A stretch of 64,000 nt of DNA from Xiphias gladius (GCF_016859285.1 NC_053406.1:13349026-13413025), one strand, 5' to 3'. Shown: positions 11,647 to 24,338, counted from the stretch's first letter. The notes: generated from the sequence alone by a model not told the origin. A program made the numbers and translations.

Positions 11647-12285
11647 CATGTCCACAGACAGGTTACTGTGTGGATTCATGGTAAAGCTGTTCAATGGATG
11701 GATTGACAGGTAGAAGGAAGGGACGGATGTTTGGAACGCACGACTGTGTTTTAGCAATACAACATAACAATACAAAGGCCTTTGTAGTCTTGTAGTCAAC
11801 AGTGGGCAAATTGTTGAGTCTGTGAATAAAAGTGACATATTTTTGCAAATTCCACCTGCAGTTACTGTTCGTGTTATTTACAGCTTCAGTCAGCTTAGCA
11901 ACATTTTTTTTTTCATGCAGGTTTTTTGAAAATAAATTTATATGAATTCCCAATCAGTGAACCATCAGGGCAATTTGTTACTGAGTTTCTTTTATTTTAC
12001 AATTTTAACACACGGGGAACAAAAAAAGAAACTAAAATTAAAATTATAGCATGAGAAACTTCCTACTGGCCTATCACCTTGGACACCAAAGGTAGAAAAT
12101 GATATGCCATATAAAAATCAGCTCAGTGTTTAAGATATTACATTGAGATATACTGACATTTACAGAGTACTGCAGGGGGAAAAAAAAAACAAAACTAAAT
12201 ATTGTCAATTAATTCCTATGTAAAATGCACGCCAAAATGTAATCCTGGAAGAGAGGTGCAAAACATGAGATGACAGAACATGTGT

Positions 12286-12291
12286 TTTATT
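12286..12291 (-). terminator. bloc1s3: Candidate poly(A) signal of bloc1s3
   Basis: AATAAA on the minus strand about 280 bp past the bloc1s3 stop codon. Other AATAAA-like sites lie further along (about 12536 and 11990), so the used site is uncertain. Confidence 0.4.
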
Positions 12292-12569
12292 CCTTGACTC
12301 CTGCTCTTTACAGAAATATCCCCAGAGCTCCAGACGCAGTAACAGACATTACCTGACAGATAAATACATACAGTATGTAGTATGTGACTGTTAAATACAT
12401 GTACTTGTTCATATGCATAGGTATTGCTTGTAAACACTGAAGTAAAGCCAACATGCTATTTTTTACAGCCTGAGTTCAACTCTCTGATATTCACTGAAAA
12501 TTTACCCAAAACGATGTTAAAACATCATAATGATATATTTATTTTTTTTATATAAAATTATTTGTTTCT

Positions 12570-14272
12570 TTAAGGTACAGGAGCCGTGTAATTATTTGGA
12601 TTGCTGATGTTAATATCAGGCAGTATTTGACAGCTGGTGATAATGTCAATCTTCTCGGACACAGCCTTCAGGTCATCCAGAATTAATCTGATGCTGTGAG
12701 AAGCGTTGATGATGGCGCTCTGCGACGTATTCAGCTGAGCTGTTGCACTGCGCACCTTTTACAAAAAAAAAAAAAAAAAATGAAACGCAAAACTAATGAT
12801 GTAAAGTAAATGATTTTTCAAATTTACAAGACTCAGAAACCTTACAGAAAGTTACAAGTGACAAAAGTATCATACTTACTGTATATTGTGTCTAGTCCGA
12901 CAAATCATCATTTCATTTTTCAGTTCTATTCTACTTTTTATCATTTTAAGTCTGACTGCAGCCACTTAAGATGCACCCCTTTTTGACTGGTATGTAATTT
13001 CTATCCATTCTAATGTTATGCTTCTGACTGTACAGGGCCCGCTTACTTTGTCATAGCCATCCTAGATGCTCAATTTAAGACAGGTTTGCATTAAAGTGTC
13101 TTTTGCAGCATTATTCCGATTACTTTTCTTGTATAAAGAAATATGTTTTAAGCTCAAATATTCTAATCCAGTTTCAAAACAGTACAGCATCAGTGCAGCA
13201 GCCTTTGTGGTAATGGTGTAGTACAAAGGGTATTTTGGGGGACTTAGATTATATATATATTAATAATAATAATAAGTTTTGTCAGTCAAACACATCAGCA
13301 TACCTCCCTGGTGGCACCGCCATAAACCTGCCGTAGTGTCTGCAACACGTCATGATACAGCCGGCTGTTAGACTCCTGCAGCTTCTGTTGTAAAAGTGTG
13401 TCCCCTGGAAAATTAACAGATTGGCAGATCGGAGAAATGACTAAAATGTCCTGGCTTTCCTTTTATTTTTCTCTTATCCATGTGATCAAAGCCACCCATG
13501 ACAAAATATTGATGAAGTGTAATGAAAAATTTAACACAAAAAATGAACACCGAATTGCCTGAGAATAAACTGCAATTACTGGTTAAAAGAATGATTATTT
13601 ATCACTATAACTACAACTACCACTCCACGATATATCATCTTAAGCAGGGCTACCTGGATTTTTCATGAATTGCTATAGTTTGACCATGGAGGCTCCTTTT
13701 TGACCTTTGTGACAGGATACTCTAAACTTAGTAGCTTTTTCAGAGCTTTCGACGGCATCTCAAACGCATCAGTTTTGATCTGGAAATGGAGCTGGCTCCA
13801 TTCATACGTGCGCTCATTCATACATCCAGATGATCCATTTACTGATGAAGACTGAGATGTCTGAGCATCTGAAAGCTCCGAAAAAGCCAGTGCGTGGGCC
13901 TTTGAGTTTAGAGCTTTCTGTCACACAGTTAGTATTGTTATTGGAATAATTATTGTTAGAATTATGACTGTCATTCCTCACCATGTGGTCTGTGTGTGGG
14001 GCTTGGCCTGTCCTCCACTATGGACTGTATATCTGGATGGTCTCTGACTACGATAAGAGGAGGCAGGTCTCTCCTATGTATCTGAGCGCTTTCCAGGCTC
14101 ACTGCAGAGGCCCGGTCCGCCTGCTCCTTCTCCTCATCCTCGCTGTCTGTTTCAGACGCCTCCCCAGGAACCTGACAGCATCCAAGATCACAGACAAAAC
14201 AGGTTGTAGATTCATAATAGGAGATGAGGAGTAATGGTATGCCGTGCGTGAACGTGAACGAACACGAACACG

Positions 14273-14349
<77 letters not shown>

Positions 14350-14461
14350 TGGCTCCGACTGAGGCAGTTTGTGGAGCAGAAAGGGAGGTGATGTAGACTT
14401 CATCGTCAGAGTCTGTCTCAGACGCCTCGCCCTGCACCACTATCTGGTACCTGCTGGACAT
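12570..14461 (-). CDS. bloc1s3: BLOC-1 complex subunit 3 (196 aa, four coding exons)
   Basis: CDS complement(join(12570..12755, 13304..13404, 13982..14171, 14348..14461)); all junctions are GT-AG and phases agree, giving 196 aa (human about 202). The protein is a subunit of BLOC-1, which acts on endosomes in biogenesis of melanosomes, platelet dense granules and other lysosome-related organelles. Recognition rests on the paired acidic motifs VQGEASETDSDDE (residues 9-21) and VPGEASETDSEDE (39-51), RRDLPPLIVV in the middle, and the helical C-terminal half with SNSRLYHDVLQTLRQVYGG and IRLILDDLKAVSEKIDI, ending SCQILPDI. Human BLOC1S3 has the same arrangement. Head-to-head with trappc6 as in human 19q13. 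The donor of intron 1 is the first GT of a (GT)n microsatellite. Confidence 0.93.
14274..14347. repeat. (CA)n microsatellite inside bloc1s3 intron 1
   Basis: About 37 CA units. On the bloc1s3 strand it is (GT)n and directly follows the exon 1 codon AAG, so it forms the 5' splice site and fills nearly half of a 176-bp intron. Confidence 0.95.
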
Positions 14462-14735
14462 GGCTGCGCACACACACAGACACCCACACACACATCGAGA
14501 TGTAGCTCCACTGAACCCGAGTATAGATGGTTACTAAAGCTAAATAACGGTAGCAACAACGCTAACGCAAGCGACATACAAGGTCTGCCGCAACTCAGTG
14601 AGAAACTATAGTGTAATGTTGGCTAAACGCTCAATGTCAAAATATACTGAAAAAAATACTGAAATAGATCGAAAAAGTGCCAAACCTTCTCTATGAAATC
14701 ACATGAGCAGTAAGGAAGTGGCTTGTTTTCCAACC

Positions 14736-14770
14736 GTCACGTGTTATATGACGTTTCCTACCACGATTGG
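14736..14770. promoter_or_regulatory. Candidate bidirectional promoter elements between bloc1s3 and trappc6
   Basis: GTCACGTG at 14736-14743 (an E-box matching the core of the TFEB/MITF CLEAR or M-box motif), TGACGT at about 14750, and ATTGG (inverted CCAAT) at 14766-14770 lie within 310 bp upstream of the bloc1s3 start. The two start codons are 975 bp apart and divergent. An E-box of this class would suit a lysosome-related organelle gene. Motif evidence only. Confidence 0.4.
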
Positions 14771-15104
14771 AAGACGTGCCAAGTCATAGAACCAGCGTCT
14801 GTTAGTAATTAAAAACCGGCGTACGCCGAAACTGAACGCACTTTTTTTTTTTTAAATAGGTTTCAGGCTGGCTGTACGCTACGAGCTTTATTGGTGCCCT
14901 CCACTTAAGAACATTATGTTTTATCACTTGATGTATGAGTTCTTTGCACGCACCGTCACCGGGTGCGATTTACACGCTATTTTGGAGGCTGATTCCGGCT
15001 AACTCTGCCTACGTGAATCCAAAGGAGCGTGCGAGTGTTAATATCGAGCGCAACTTAGGAAACAGGCTCGTATTTACTTCGTGTAGCACGCAGCAAATTT
15101 ACAG

Positions 15105-15434
15105 GTATCGTAGATTCAGTTTTCATTTTTTAAATGTATTTCGATCAACTGTATGTATGTGACACACAAACATTGCTTTTTCCTATTCTCTCTCATATGC
15201 CGCGATAGAAAAAAAAATCTAGGTATCACGGCCTGGACAATGTTGCTAGCATACAACACTAGCTATCTGGACCTAACTATGTAGCTAACGCTAAGCTGCG
15301 GCAAAGTGTTTTCACATTTACTCTTGACGTTGTGATTTGAAGCACAACTAACAAGGTTAAATAAAACTTTTTTTTTTTTTTTTTTTTTTAGCTTTGTGTG
15401 GCTGTATAATCACGTGTGTGTGTGTGTTTGTCAG
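15105..15434 (+). other. Possible 5'UTR intron of trappc6
   Basis: TTACAG|GTATCG at 15105 could be a donor. TTTGTCAG ending at 15434, two bases before the start codon and preceded by T21 and (GT)7 tracts, looks like an acceptor. If used, the CDS begins at the very start of exon 2. Confidence 0.4.
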
Positions 15435-15436
15435 GA

Positions 15437-17065
15437 ATGGCAGACGAGGCTCTGTTTGAATTTCTCCATATGGAGATCGTGTCCCATGTTTACAAGGAGC
15501 AGCAACCCAGTAAAGGAGAGATGGACAACAAGGTGCGTTTAATAAAGGCATGAATCAGTCAACATAGTCCCATATAATACACAGAAAACTTGCAACCTAC
15601 ATGACCCACAATACAGCCATTCACAGGACACACCATACCAACACACACATGAAGTTGGTTTTGGTCCACTGAGCGAATAAACCACTTGAGTTTCTTCTCT
15701 TCAGGACAGAGCTGTCTGTGTGTCTGTCCTCGAAGGCATGGGCTTCAGGGTGGGACAAGGACTCATTGAGAGGTAGACGAGCACAAACATACTGTATGTA
15801 CAACAGGAAATGCTGTGACATGCATCCGCACTTATGTCAAGTGTGTACGTGGATGTTTGTTCTGTCCAGGTTGACTAGGGACTCTCCCAGCTTTAAGGAT
15901 GAGTTGGATATAATGAAGTTCATCTGCAAAGACTTTTGGACAAAGGTGTTCAGGAGGCAGGTTGACAACCTCCGAACAAACCACCAGGTAAAATTAAAGT
16001 GTAGAGAAATAATATCTGGACGGCTGCCAAGAATACAAGAAAAAAAAAAGTCTGACTTTGTTTGTGATTGATTATTGTTTATGACATATCACTGAGGCAA
16101 AGATATTACAGTAAAGGTCATATGAGCATAGATTTAAAGGTTCCTTGTGGAGTTGTCTTGTAGAAAAACAGAAGTTATGTTTGTTCAGTGTTAGTCACCA
16201 AAACGGACTGTGTATTCTTGAGGTCTAACAAATGTGTTGAGTGCATTTTCTTCCTCATAAATTATTTGCAAAGCCAGTGCTAATAGAGGTCAAAGACTCC
16301 ACAGTGAACCTTTCAATCCAATTTAAATTCTAGGAAACCTGGTTGGTTAATTAAGTACTGAAAATATATATGCATATTCAGTGTTAGTTGTTAGTTAGTT
16401 GTTCTAATTTGTTACTAGGTTGGCTATTATACCTCTATTTATGATCCACCACAGGGTACCTATGTTCTACAGGACAACAAGTTTGCTCTGCTGGTTCAGC
16501 TCTCCAGCGGAAAACAGTACCTGGATCAGGCTCCTAAGGTCAGTATACACCCTCTCTCTCTCTTTCTCACAAGCACATATGAAGAGACAGTTCTACTGCT
16601 GTTACCTGGGGATCAAATGTCAAATCAGTTAAGGCTTTGTTTTTTGGTGTACAGTGAAAGAAATCAGAATCAGTCGCAGTAGCTATGGCTAATTTGTATG
16701 TGTGTCTTTTCTCTCAGCACCTCGCCTTTTCATGTGGCATGGTGAGAGGAGCACTGTCTAACCTAGGTCTGGACAGTGTGGTGACAGCTGAGGTCTCTGT
16801 CATGCCATCCTGTAAGTACTATCAGTATGCTAATCCATGATTATTGATGATTACTATTGATTACTATTGGAAGGAGTGAGGCGACAAAACGTGCTCAGTG
16901 GCTACCAATAGCAGCCAAACTGCCGTTTCTCATACGATGTGTCCTTGAGCAACATACTTAAATATTTGAATTTTGGATGTATCTGTTAAGGTCCAAACAA
17001 GTGGTTAACCTCGGCTTCATTTTGTTTTGCCAGGTAAATTCCAGGTGGTGATCCAGAAGTTGTGA
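15437..17065 (+). CDS. trappc6: Trafficking protein particle complex subunit 6 (TRAPPC6A/6B type, 163 aa, six coding exons)
   Basis: CDS join(15437..15532, 15705..15772, 15870..15987, 16455..16538, 16718..16811, 17034..17065), all GT-AG with consistent phases; 163 aa against about 158-160 in human TRAPPC6A/B. TRAPPC6 is a Bet3-family subunit of the TRAPP complexes that tether vesicles and activate Rab1 at the ER-Golgi interface. Diagnostic strings are MADEALFEFLHMEIV at the start, GMGFRVGQGLIERLTRD, FKDELDIMKFICKDFWTKVF, NLRTNHQGTYVLQDNKF, LAFSCGMVRGALSNLG, SVVTAEVSVMPSCKFQ and the C-terminus VVIQKL. Parts read closer to human 6B (ELDIMKFICKDFW) and parts closer to 6A (LFEFLH, QGTYVLQDN). The bloc1s3 neighbour points to the TRAPPC6A locus; many fish annotations would call this trappc6b-like. 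Confidence 0.93.
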
Positions 17066-19175
17066 CCCGATCCTCTATGCTACCCTAGTGCTGATGAACA
17101 GGGCCCTGAGGGGCGCTGTTAATCCAAAAGAGAGGATAGCACTTCCTGTCCTCCGACTGAGCAATTCAACCACAGAGGGAATCAAACACCACCCTGACTT
17201 CCACAGTTGGGGCAAACAGGACTAGCCGGTTTTTGCTGATATCCTGGTACCCTTGGCAGGGTTAGCCAGAGCTTACCTTTTATTTGTGGTACTCTGATAC
17301 AGAACAACATTTGTTGAATCCCTTTTGCATCTTGATTTTGATGTAGATGTTTTCCCCACTTGAGCTAAGTAATGTATGATGTTCTCAACTTTAGTTTTAA
17401 CTAAATAAGTGGAGCCTGGCCCGGACTGACCCCACTTAGCCAGGCTTTGAGAAGTATTGTCTGTCAGTGGCTGTGAATACAATAATGTGAATGTGAATGT
17501 ATTGTTAATGACAAGGTAATTTAATTTCCTTTGTAATGTGTTGCAGTGTTGAGTCAGACTGAGTGCTTACTAAGAAAAAATTGAAAAAGAAAAAACTTAA
17601 GGCAGAACGATCAGCAGAATCTTGGATAAGACATCACTTTAGATGATATTGTGAACTATCAACTGCCAAACCATTTCGTTTAGCATCCATCCGGATATTA
17701 GCTAATGAGCCTTTGAAAATCTACAGAGCCCCCCTAGGGTCATGTGAGAAAAGAAGAAAACCATGTGTAAATCTGTGGTAAACAACTTCTTTCTTCTGAG
17801 AACAAGGAATGGAGCATTTTGACAGCGACCGCATTTGCCAAGTCAGTCTAATTTATCTAGATTGAAGGGTAGATTTGATGCTACATTGTCTTTTGCATTT
17901 CGTTCCACATCTATCATTGTGTAACGATGTATTTATTGTGCTTTTCACGCCAAAACCTGAAGAAAGAAGTCGTTTACAAATCTGTGGGCCCGGATTACGA
18001 ATCCGAGAGGACGGTTCATTACCCATGCGAAAGGATTTGTATATGACGAGTACAGATTTACAAATGCTGTTTTGTTTTGTTGTTTTTTTTTTTTTTTGTA
18101 TTCTCAGCTGACCCTAGACGGGCTCCGTAAAAATCATTACACCAGACACATCAGATTCATTATTCAGCACTTGTTTCTCTGTAACCAGCACCTGGTGCTT
18201 TGCTCTGCCTTGTAGCAGATTGCCTTTAGGAGCTGGGTGAGTCATATATGCTGGCAGTCATTTAAATATCTTTTCAATATAAGGCAAATTTTTAATCCAG
18301 AGTGAGTCATTAGTACAGCAATTTCAGTTTAATTATGTTTGATATATTATTAGATGTGATAAGTTTCTAGGCCCAGCTTTTCTACGAATGAAAGTGGAAT
18401 GACAGCTGCTTGTGAAGCATCACTCTCTTCCTCTGTAGTGATGTCTCATTTCAAAGCTGACCACTCAGACTGGGTTTACAGGTTTTTTTTCTACTAAGAT
18501 GTACATTTTTGTCCTTTTATACAACATTGATATACAAATGTATATTACTGAGATTTTCAAACTATACAGTAAGCTACAAATGAGTCATGTTGTAAGGCTT
18601 TGAACTCAGTTTACATGGATTTCTGGGTGACACCTTGCTTTGCATAAAAGTCTCCTCAAATATGAGTCTTAGAACAGCTTAACACAGCATAAGCCGTAAG
18701 TGTGTGGTGTTCTTGTTATTTATTTTTTATTCTCAATTAAACATTTTGTTCAAATGGAATAATAATGTTCTGACAAAAACAACAAGGCCTGTTGAAAAAA
18801 GAAAAGACGAAGAAATTCACCTCTCTGGTTGATGTAGTTGCCTCTTTGTGCCACTAGAGGGACACATAAAGCTGTCATTATTCTCATGTCTGTTGCTTTA
18901 CCAGTTTACCATGTTACCAAGTTACGTCCAGTGTCACCTTGTCTGCTGTCCCTTGTTGTCTCAAATCTCCAGTTTATCGTTTTGTACTCCCAGTGTATGT
19001 GTGGGAGCAAGGAGAACGCATAGTTGAACAAACTTGGCTGTAAATTGCCATGAAAACACCCCTTGTGTATTTGCATGATGTGTCTTGTGTCAAAGAAATC
19101 TTGAACAGCAAAGAATCATCACAGTTTCTTCCATTAAGTCTTCAAATATTTGTTATTGATACAATTAACCTGTGA

Positions 19176-19208
19176 TTGGTATGTGCACATAAGATGTGCA
19201 CATACCAA
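19176..19208. repeat. Perfect 15-bp inverted repeat (hairpin)
   Basis: TTGGTATGTGCACAT at 19176-19190, spacer AAG, then its exact reverse complement at 19194-19208. Confidence 0.9.
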
Positions 19209-22200
19209 CTGCACATCCTTTTTTTTCATTCATGGTGTGTTAATTCTTAAAAATAATCAAAATAAATTGTCACATTATTGACTTGAAAAAAGGAACTAAA
19301 AGATCATGTTGCAACAAGAAAAATTATGCCAAAAATTCAGAACTTGTCCACGTTTTCACGGCACTGTAAAGATCAGACAAAATGCACATGGAGGAGAACT
19401 GTTTGGTTTTATTGTTCTACTGTAAACTGATGTGTTACCTTCTCTCTTTATTACTCCTCTACTTAACAACACATTTCACAGTGTGCACTAGCAAAAGCTG
19501 TTCAATCTACCATCATCCCTGCTTAAGTTATAAATATTTATCTCATGTTTCTGATCCATATCATGAGCTTGGTATTAGGAGGTTCTACTGTATGTGAGTG
19601 CACTGCACTTCTGAGGTATTCATTTTAAAAGTTTTGTCCCAGCAGGCTCAACTCTAACTTTACATTTACAAGAAAATCATGGTCAATCGTAGCTCTAAGT
19701 TAGCATTCACAATGAGCTCAACCAGGTTCAGTCAAATCCATCATCAGATTTGGTACATATATTTTAAAGTTTGGGTATTAGCCCTCTGGGTTTTCGTTAT
19801 AGTTGTGTTTTGGTATGGGACCACTGACATTATTGCGCTAGCTGGATTATGTTGCTCACTCTGCTGTTACTTTAGTCTCTGCTCTGATAAAGTATCCCTG
19901 GCTCTGTTCCAGTATTCCACTGCCATCAGTGTAATAATTTGAAGAATTAGAGGTCTCTACATGAAACTTTATCCATTAAATGTGCCCCCAACGTGTCTGT
20001 CGCTCAGGCGGGGACCTGAAAAACTGCTGCGGATGCTTCATTCCCATATTTGCTCTTACTGCTGTGTCATTACAATCCATATTAGACCCAACTTGGAAGT
20101 TGTATTTTCCCATACAAGGAGAAACCCCAGCCTCAGTATTTCATTGAATATTTGACACAATGGTGCTAATAAGGGCTGTCAGTAGCGTGGGGCAAAATCA
20201 TGCTCACTAGCCAGTTAATTTAGATCACCTCATGCACATATACGTTTAGGCAATAGTGCATAAATCTAAACATGCTTTCTTTTTAAAACACAGTAGATGA
20301 TAAACAGATATCCTAGAAAGCATAGCCAAAGTTTGGCTGTGTTAATGGCAACGATAAAAATTTAAAAGTTTTGTTTATATCGTAGTTTTGAAGGTTTTCA
20401 CTCCTGCAAAAATGTTTTTCGTAATAAAGTAACAAAAGTATGTGCTGACCATTTCTGTTGTCCCTGCTTTACACAAATGCTTCGCAAACGTTTGCAAGTC
20501 CTCCAGCTTCAATGAAATGCAATGCTACATCGCTGTAGTACCCCTTTAATATATTCTTAACTCTGTTTTGTCTTAAATTTTGGGTTAGTACTCAAGCTGG
20601 GTCGTGTCCTTATGTCAGTATGGAGGCCCTCAAGACAAGAGTACTTGAATGAGCTTAAGAGTGCAAGAAAAGTTAAATAAGATCCCTGGTTATAAGTAGA
20701 CTGAAGCTCTACCCCTGCTCATCTGCGTAGTGCATCGTACGTGAACACGTCAAAATGTGTGGTTTTTGGAACTTCTATACAATTGTACGAATGCTGTGAG
20801 AGAAGAAAACAGTCAGGAAACTTGAGTTAGGCGTCTGCCTAAATGTGCAGCACCTGACTATAGCCCACTCTTTTGCCCATTTGTTGCAACCCATTAAACA
20901 CTTAGCCCAAATCCTCTCTGCAAAGAAGAAAAAAAATCAGAAGGAGGGATTAGAGAGAAGGCCTGGGGGGGGGTGGAATTTTAGAAAGTTGGTGGAGGAG
21001 GAGATTGAGAGTGGGCAGGTGAAAATGAGATGGAGAGAATGAAGCGCCTCTACGGGAGGCTGCAGGGAAACGAAAGGTAGAAAGAAGTTTATCAGACGTG
21101 GGGGCGGAGAGGAAGCAGTGTAGAAAAAATAGAAAGATGAAGGAGGTGTTATAGTGGGGAGAGGAATGGGTGAGGGCGTGAGAGTTTTCTTCTTCCTGTA
21201 CCTAAATGTCTCACAAAGAGTATGAAGGGAGGGAACCTGGAGACTTGGGACAGCAAAACTGAGAGTTGGCCGTGAGGGTTCAGCAACAGCTGTTTTGTGC
21301 TGCTCTTACACGGCTTTGCTCTGCTTCCTCCTGCTCCAGCCTGCATCACAATGTCACCAAGACACTCACAAAGAGGAATGGTGAATGGAGAAAGGGAGGG
21401 AGGGAGGAGGAGGAGGAGGAGGAGGAGGAGGAGGGGAGTTGTAGACCAGAAGAAAGAAAGGGTGTGTTGGGGGTGTGCAAGTAAAACCAGCATTCATTCT
21501 CTCAAACTGATGACTTACTACAATTCAGTAACACTGTCCACGTAGGCTGGCTAAAGTCTTTTGTAGTGTGAGAAATTGACAGAGACTACTGATCCGGGTT
21601 AGGTTGCCTGAAAGCAGTTCACTTCAGTTTAGTCTGTTGGAAATCACCAGTTGCAATTCAAAATCATCGTTGAACCCTGACAATTTGGTAGTAGCCATTA
21701 AATTAAAATCAAATACTAAATTCCCAAACAATGTAAGCTCACTAGTACAGATGCATAACATCCATATGTCCAAAAAAAGCAGGTATTTGACGCTACCTGG
21801 ATGCTAAAAGAAGGATGCTATCAACGAAGTATGCTGCGGCTGAATATATAGTTATTTCATATTTAAACTTATTTATCCTTTAGTAGTTAAGTAGCACTTA
21901 GCTAGGTTAAGTAGCAGTAGCACTGTAATCATCAAGCCGATTCAGCTAGCATTAACATGGGTGGTTGGTGGACTAGTAAACAGGTACCTGCTAGCTAAGC
22001 TAAAAAAAGAATCTTTTGTGTTACATTAACTTAGTCAACAAGAAGTAACGGTTCATTATGAAAGCTGTGACCAAACTCCGACATTTTTTTTTAAATGTTT
22101 TTCTTCTTGATTTTATCTACTTGGATGTTTTATTCCTAAATGAATTGTAGTATACAACACTTTCAGAAGAATAAAGTAACGGCCTCAACAGGCAAGTCTT

Positions 22201-22718
22201 ATTCCAGAGCATCTGAAGAAATCTGCAGAAGACCAAGTTGCTGTATTTCACAACCTGTGTGATCTCACAGGATGCTGCCCATTTTCAGTCTCTCAAATTG
22301 TCACCACCCCTTCTTTATCTCACAGCTTCTTTTCCACAGCTTTTTTTTCTCTCCTGCCCGCACTATTACTTCTTTTTTTACTTCTCACCTACCTATTCAA
22401 CTTCCTCCACTCATGCATAGTTAAGACTGAGATTCTCTGTCTCTCACACACACAAACACAAACTTTGTCTCCCGGGGCCATATGTTGACCCGCGGTGGAC
22501 CTGAATACAGCCATCTGCCTGCCTCTCCTATGTCCCACAGGGCAAGAGTGTGGGAGAATGTCTATCAGGCACAATGCAACACACACACACACTCACACAA
22601 ACACACACACACTCACAGAAACCATACGAGCACACACATGCCTTTAACCCCTTCACAGCCACTAATCACTCCCAGACAGTCAGGCCATCTCATGTCGAAG
22701 GTGACAAGATAATAGCTC

Positions 22719-22719
<1 letters not shown>

Positions 22720-22768
<49 letters not shown>

Positions 22769-22850
22769 ATGACAGGGAGATTCCTGGAGGGTCAGCCATG
22801 CATCTTTAGCCCTCTCTCTCTTTTTTTTTTTTTTGGGGGGGGGGGGGGGG
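22720..22850. repeat. (GT)n array and T14-G16 homopolymer junction
   Basis: A (GT)n run at 22720-22767, then 53 bp of ordinary sequence and a (CT)n tract running into T14 (22821-22834) and G16 (22835-22850). Confidence 0.9.
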
Positions 22851-24332
22851 CATTAACAATGGAAACACCAACTTTGTGTTTAAAGCAGATGAAACTACTA
22901 CTTGCAGGGTAAACAGGGTTTGTCCCATTGAGGGACATGTGAGGGGATGTAACTGAAGCAAAGGAGAAGAACAAAGTGAAAGGGGAAGGATGGAATCATT
23001 GGAGGCAGTGAGGGAGAAGGGAAATGGGTGGGAGCCTAGGGTTGGTAAGATTAAAACCCAAACAAAAGACTTCTTATCTCCACATGAAATCTTAGAGGCA
23101 TGACAACACACACCCACACGCACACACACATATGTACACCAGTGCCCTGCTATCCTACAGAACAGTGGGCGGGGACAGGCATGAGTGGGCGAACTGGCTT
23201 AAATCAATTTTGATTTGCAAATTTTGAATCAGAAAATGTGTAACTGGCCCTGACCTTTTAAAATGCAAGACCACATCGTAGCACATTTCTTATTTTCATA
23301 ACCTTTAAGACCTCACATTAGTCGGCAGTGTCCATGGTTTGCATTTGCTTAATTATTCATACCCTTTCCTCCTGCCTCATTTGGGAAGACGTGGAAAGCT
23401 TGCTAAAGCCTTAAGGTTTAAAAACCTGCTAAGATTTTTATTGACCCAAGGAGCAATCATCAACATTGGGTTGTAAGCACAATCTTCAGGCAGAGGCTGC
23501 ATCATGGAGGAATTTAGTGAATAATTTTCTGCTCCCCGGTGCAGTCTCACCTGGAAATATGTAGGGTCTGTTGTGTTTCAGTTCTGTAGTGTAACTTGTG
23601 GATGAAAATAGAGGTTTCTAGTGTCTGAATACACACTAGAATAAACTAATTAAAATTCACACTAAAGGAAATTTTTAAAGCTCTCTTTCCAGTGCAGCTA
23701 TCCAGTGAAATCCATGTCCCAGTATCTGATGATTTTTTTAGGTTTTCAGATAATGAATCTAGTCACTTCACTTGAGTCTCAACCTAATAACAATAATAAT
23801 AATAATAATAATGAAGAAACTAAACACCTGCCATAAAAATCAATTAAATTCTTAAAATTCACAGAGCTCAAAACAATACTCATTGTCTTATCACTCACTA
23901 CACCCCTGGTCTGAGATATCAACTTCAGAGTGAAGCGTATTAGCTTTATCTTCAGTTTTGACATTGTGTGCAGATACAGGTAACCTCATCTGTACTGGGC
24001 CACTGGTGAAGTAGGATCTAAAATGAAAACCATAAATGACAGTTCAGTGGTTTCATGCTTGGTTCCTTCCTGCCTGCAACTTGCATCTAAAACGTCACAA
24101 ATGAGTTAACATTGTTGCAAATACACTATAACAGCATATTCTACAGGGAAGGAAACCTACAAAAGCCTCGTAACTTCTGCATTGCTGCATCAGCACCGCA
24201 ATACAAGGTTTCCGAGCAGAAGTGCCTGTATGTGCATGGATTTTACCTCTACAGGATGTAGTAAAACCCTGAGAAGGTGAATATATAAAATAAACTAAAA
24301 CAGTTGATTAAAAAAAACAAAAAAAACAAAAC

Positions 24333-24338
24333 TTTATT
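24333..24338 (-). terminator. Candidate poly(A) signal of the ZFP36-like gene
   Basis: AATAAA on the minus strand followed by T-rich sequence, about 1.9 kb past the stop codon at 26258. The interval carries several minus-strand ATTTA pentamers (for example near 24508, 25265, 25274, 25374 and 25460), consistent with a long AU-rich 3'UTR. Confidence 0.5.

Larger units (their letters stand above)
17066..24314. other. trappc6 3'UTR, then intergenic
   Basis: About 7.2 kb without a recognisable gene. It contains a perfect 15-bp hairpin at 19176-19208, a purine-rich stretch with GGA repeats at about 20930-21440 that creates low-complexity ORFs, a (GT)n array at 22720-22767, a T14-G16 homopolymer junction at 22821-22850 and an (AAT)n run at about 23786-23812. 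Longer ORFs here (for example 19679-19942 and 21149-21493) lack any domain, start context or exon logic. Confidence 0.5.

Noticed and set aside
14099-14491. Cys-Val-rich ORFs running through the CA tract
   Set aside because: They read through bloc1s3 intron 1; the (GT)n translation is not protein, and splice sites bound the real exons.
19679-19942. 87-codon hydrophobic ORF (possible membrane protein)
   Set aside because: No family resemblance, intergenic position after trappc6, composition typical of AT-rich chance ORFs.
21149-21493. 114-codon ORF with a leucine run, and overlapping plus-strand Glu/Arg-run ORFs
   Set aside because: Driven by a GGA/CCT repeat; no domain, exon logic or conserved motif.
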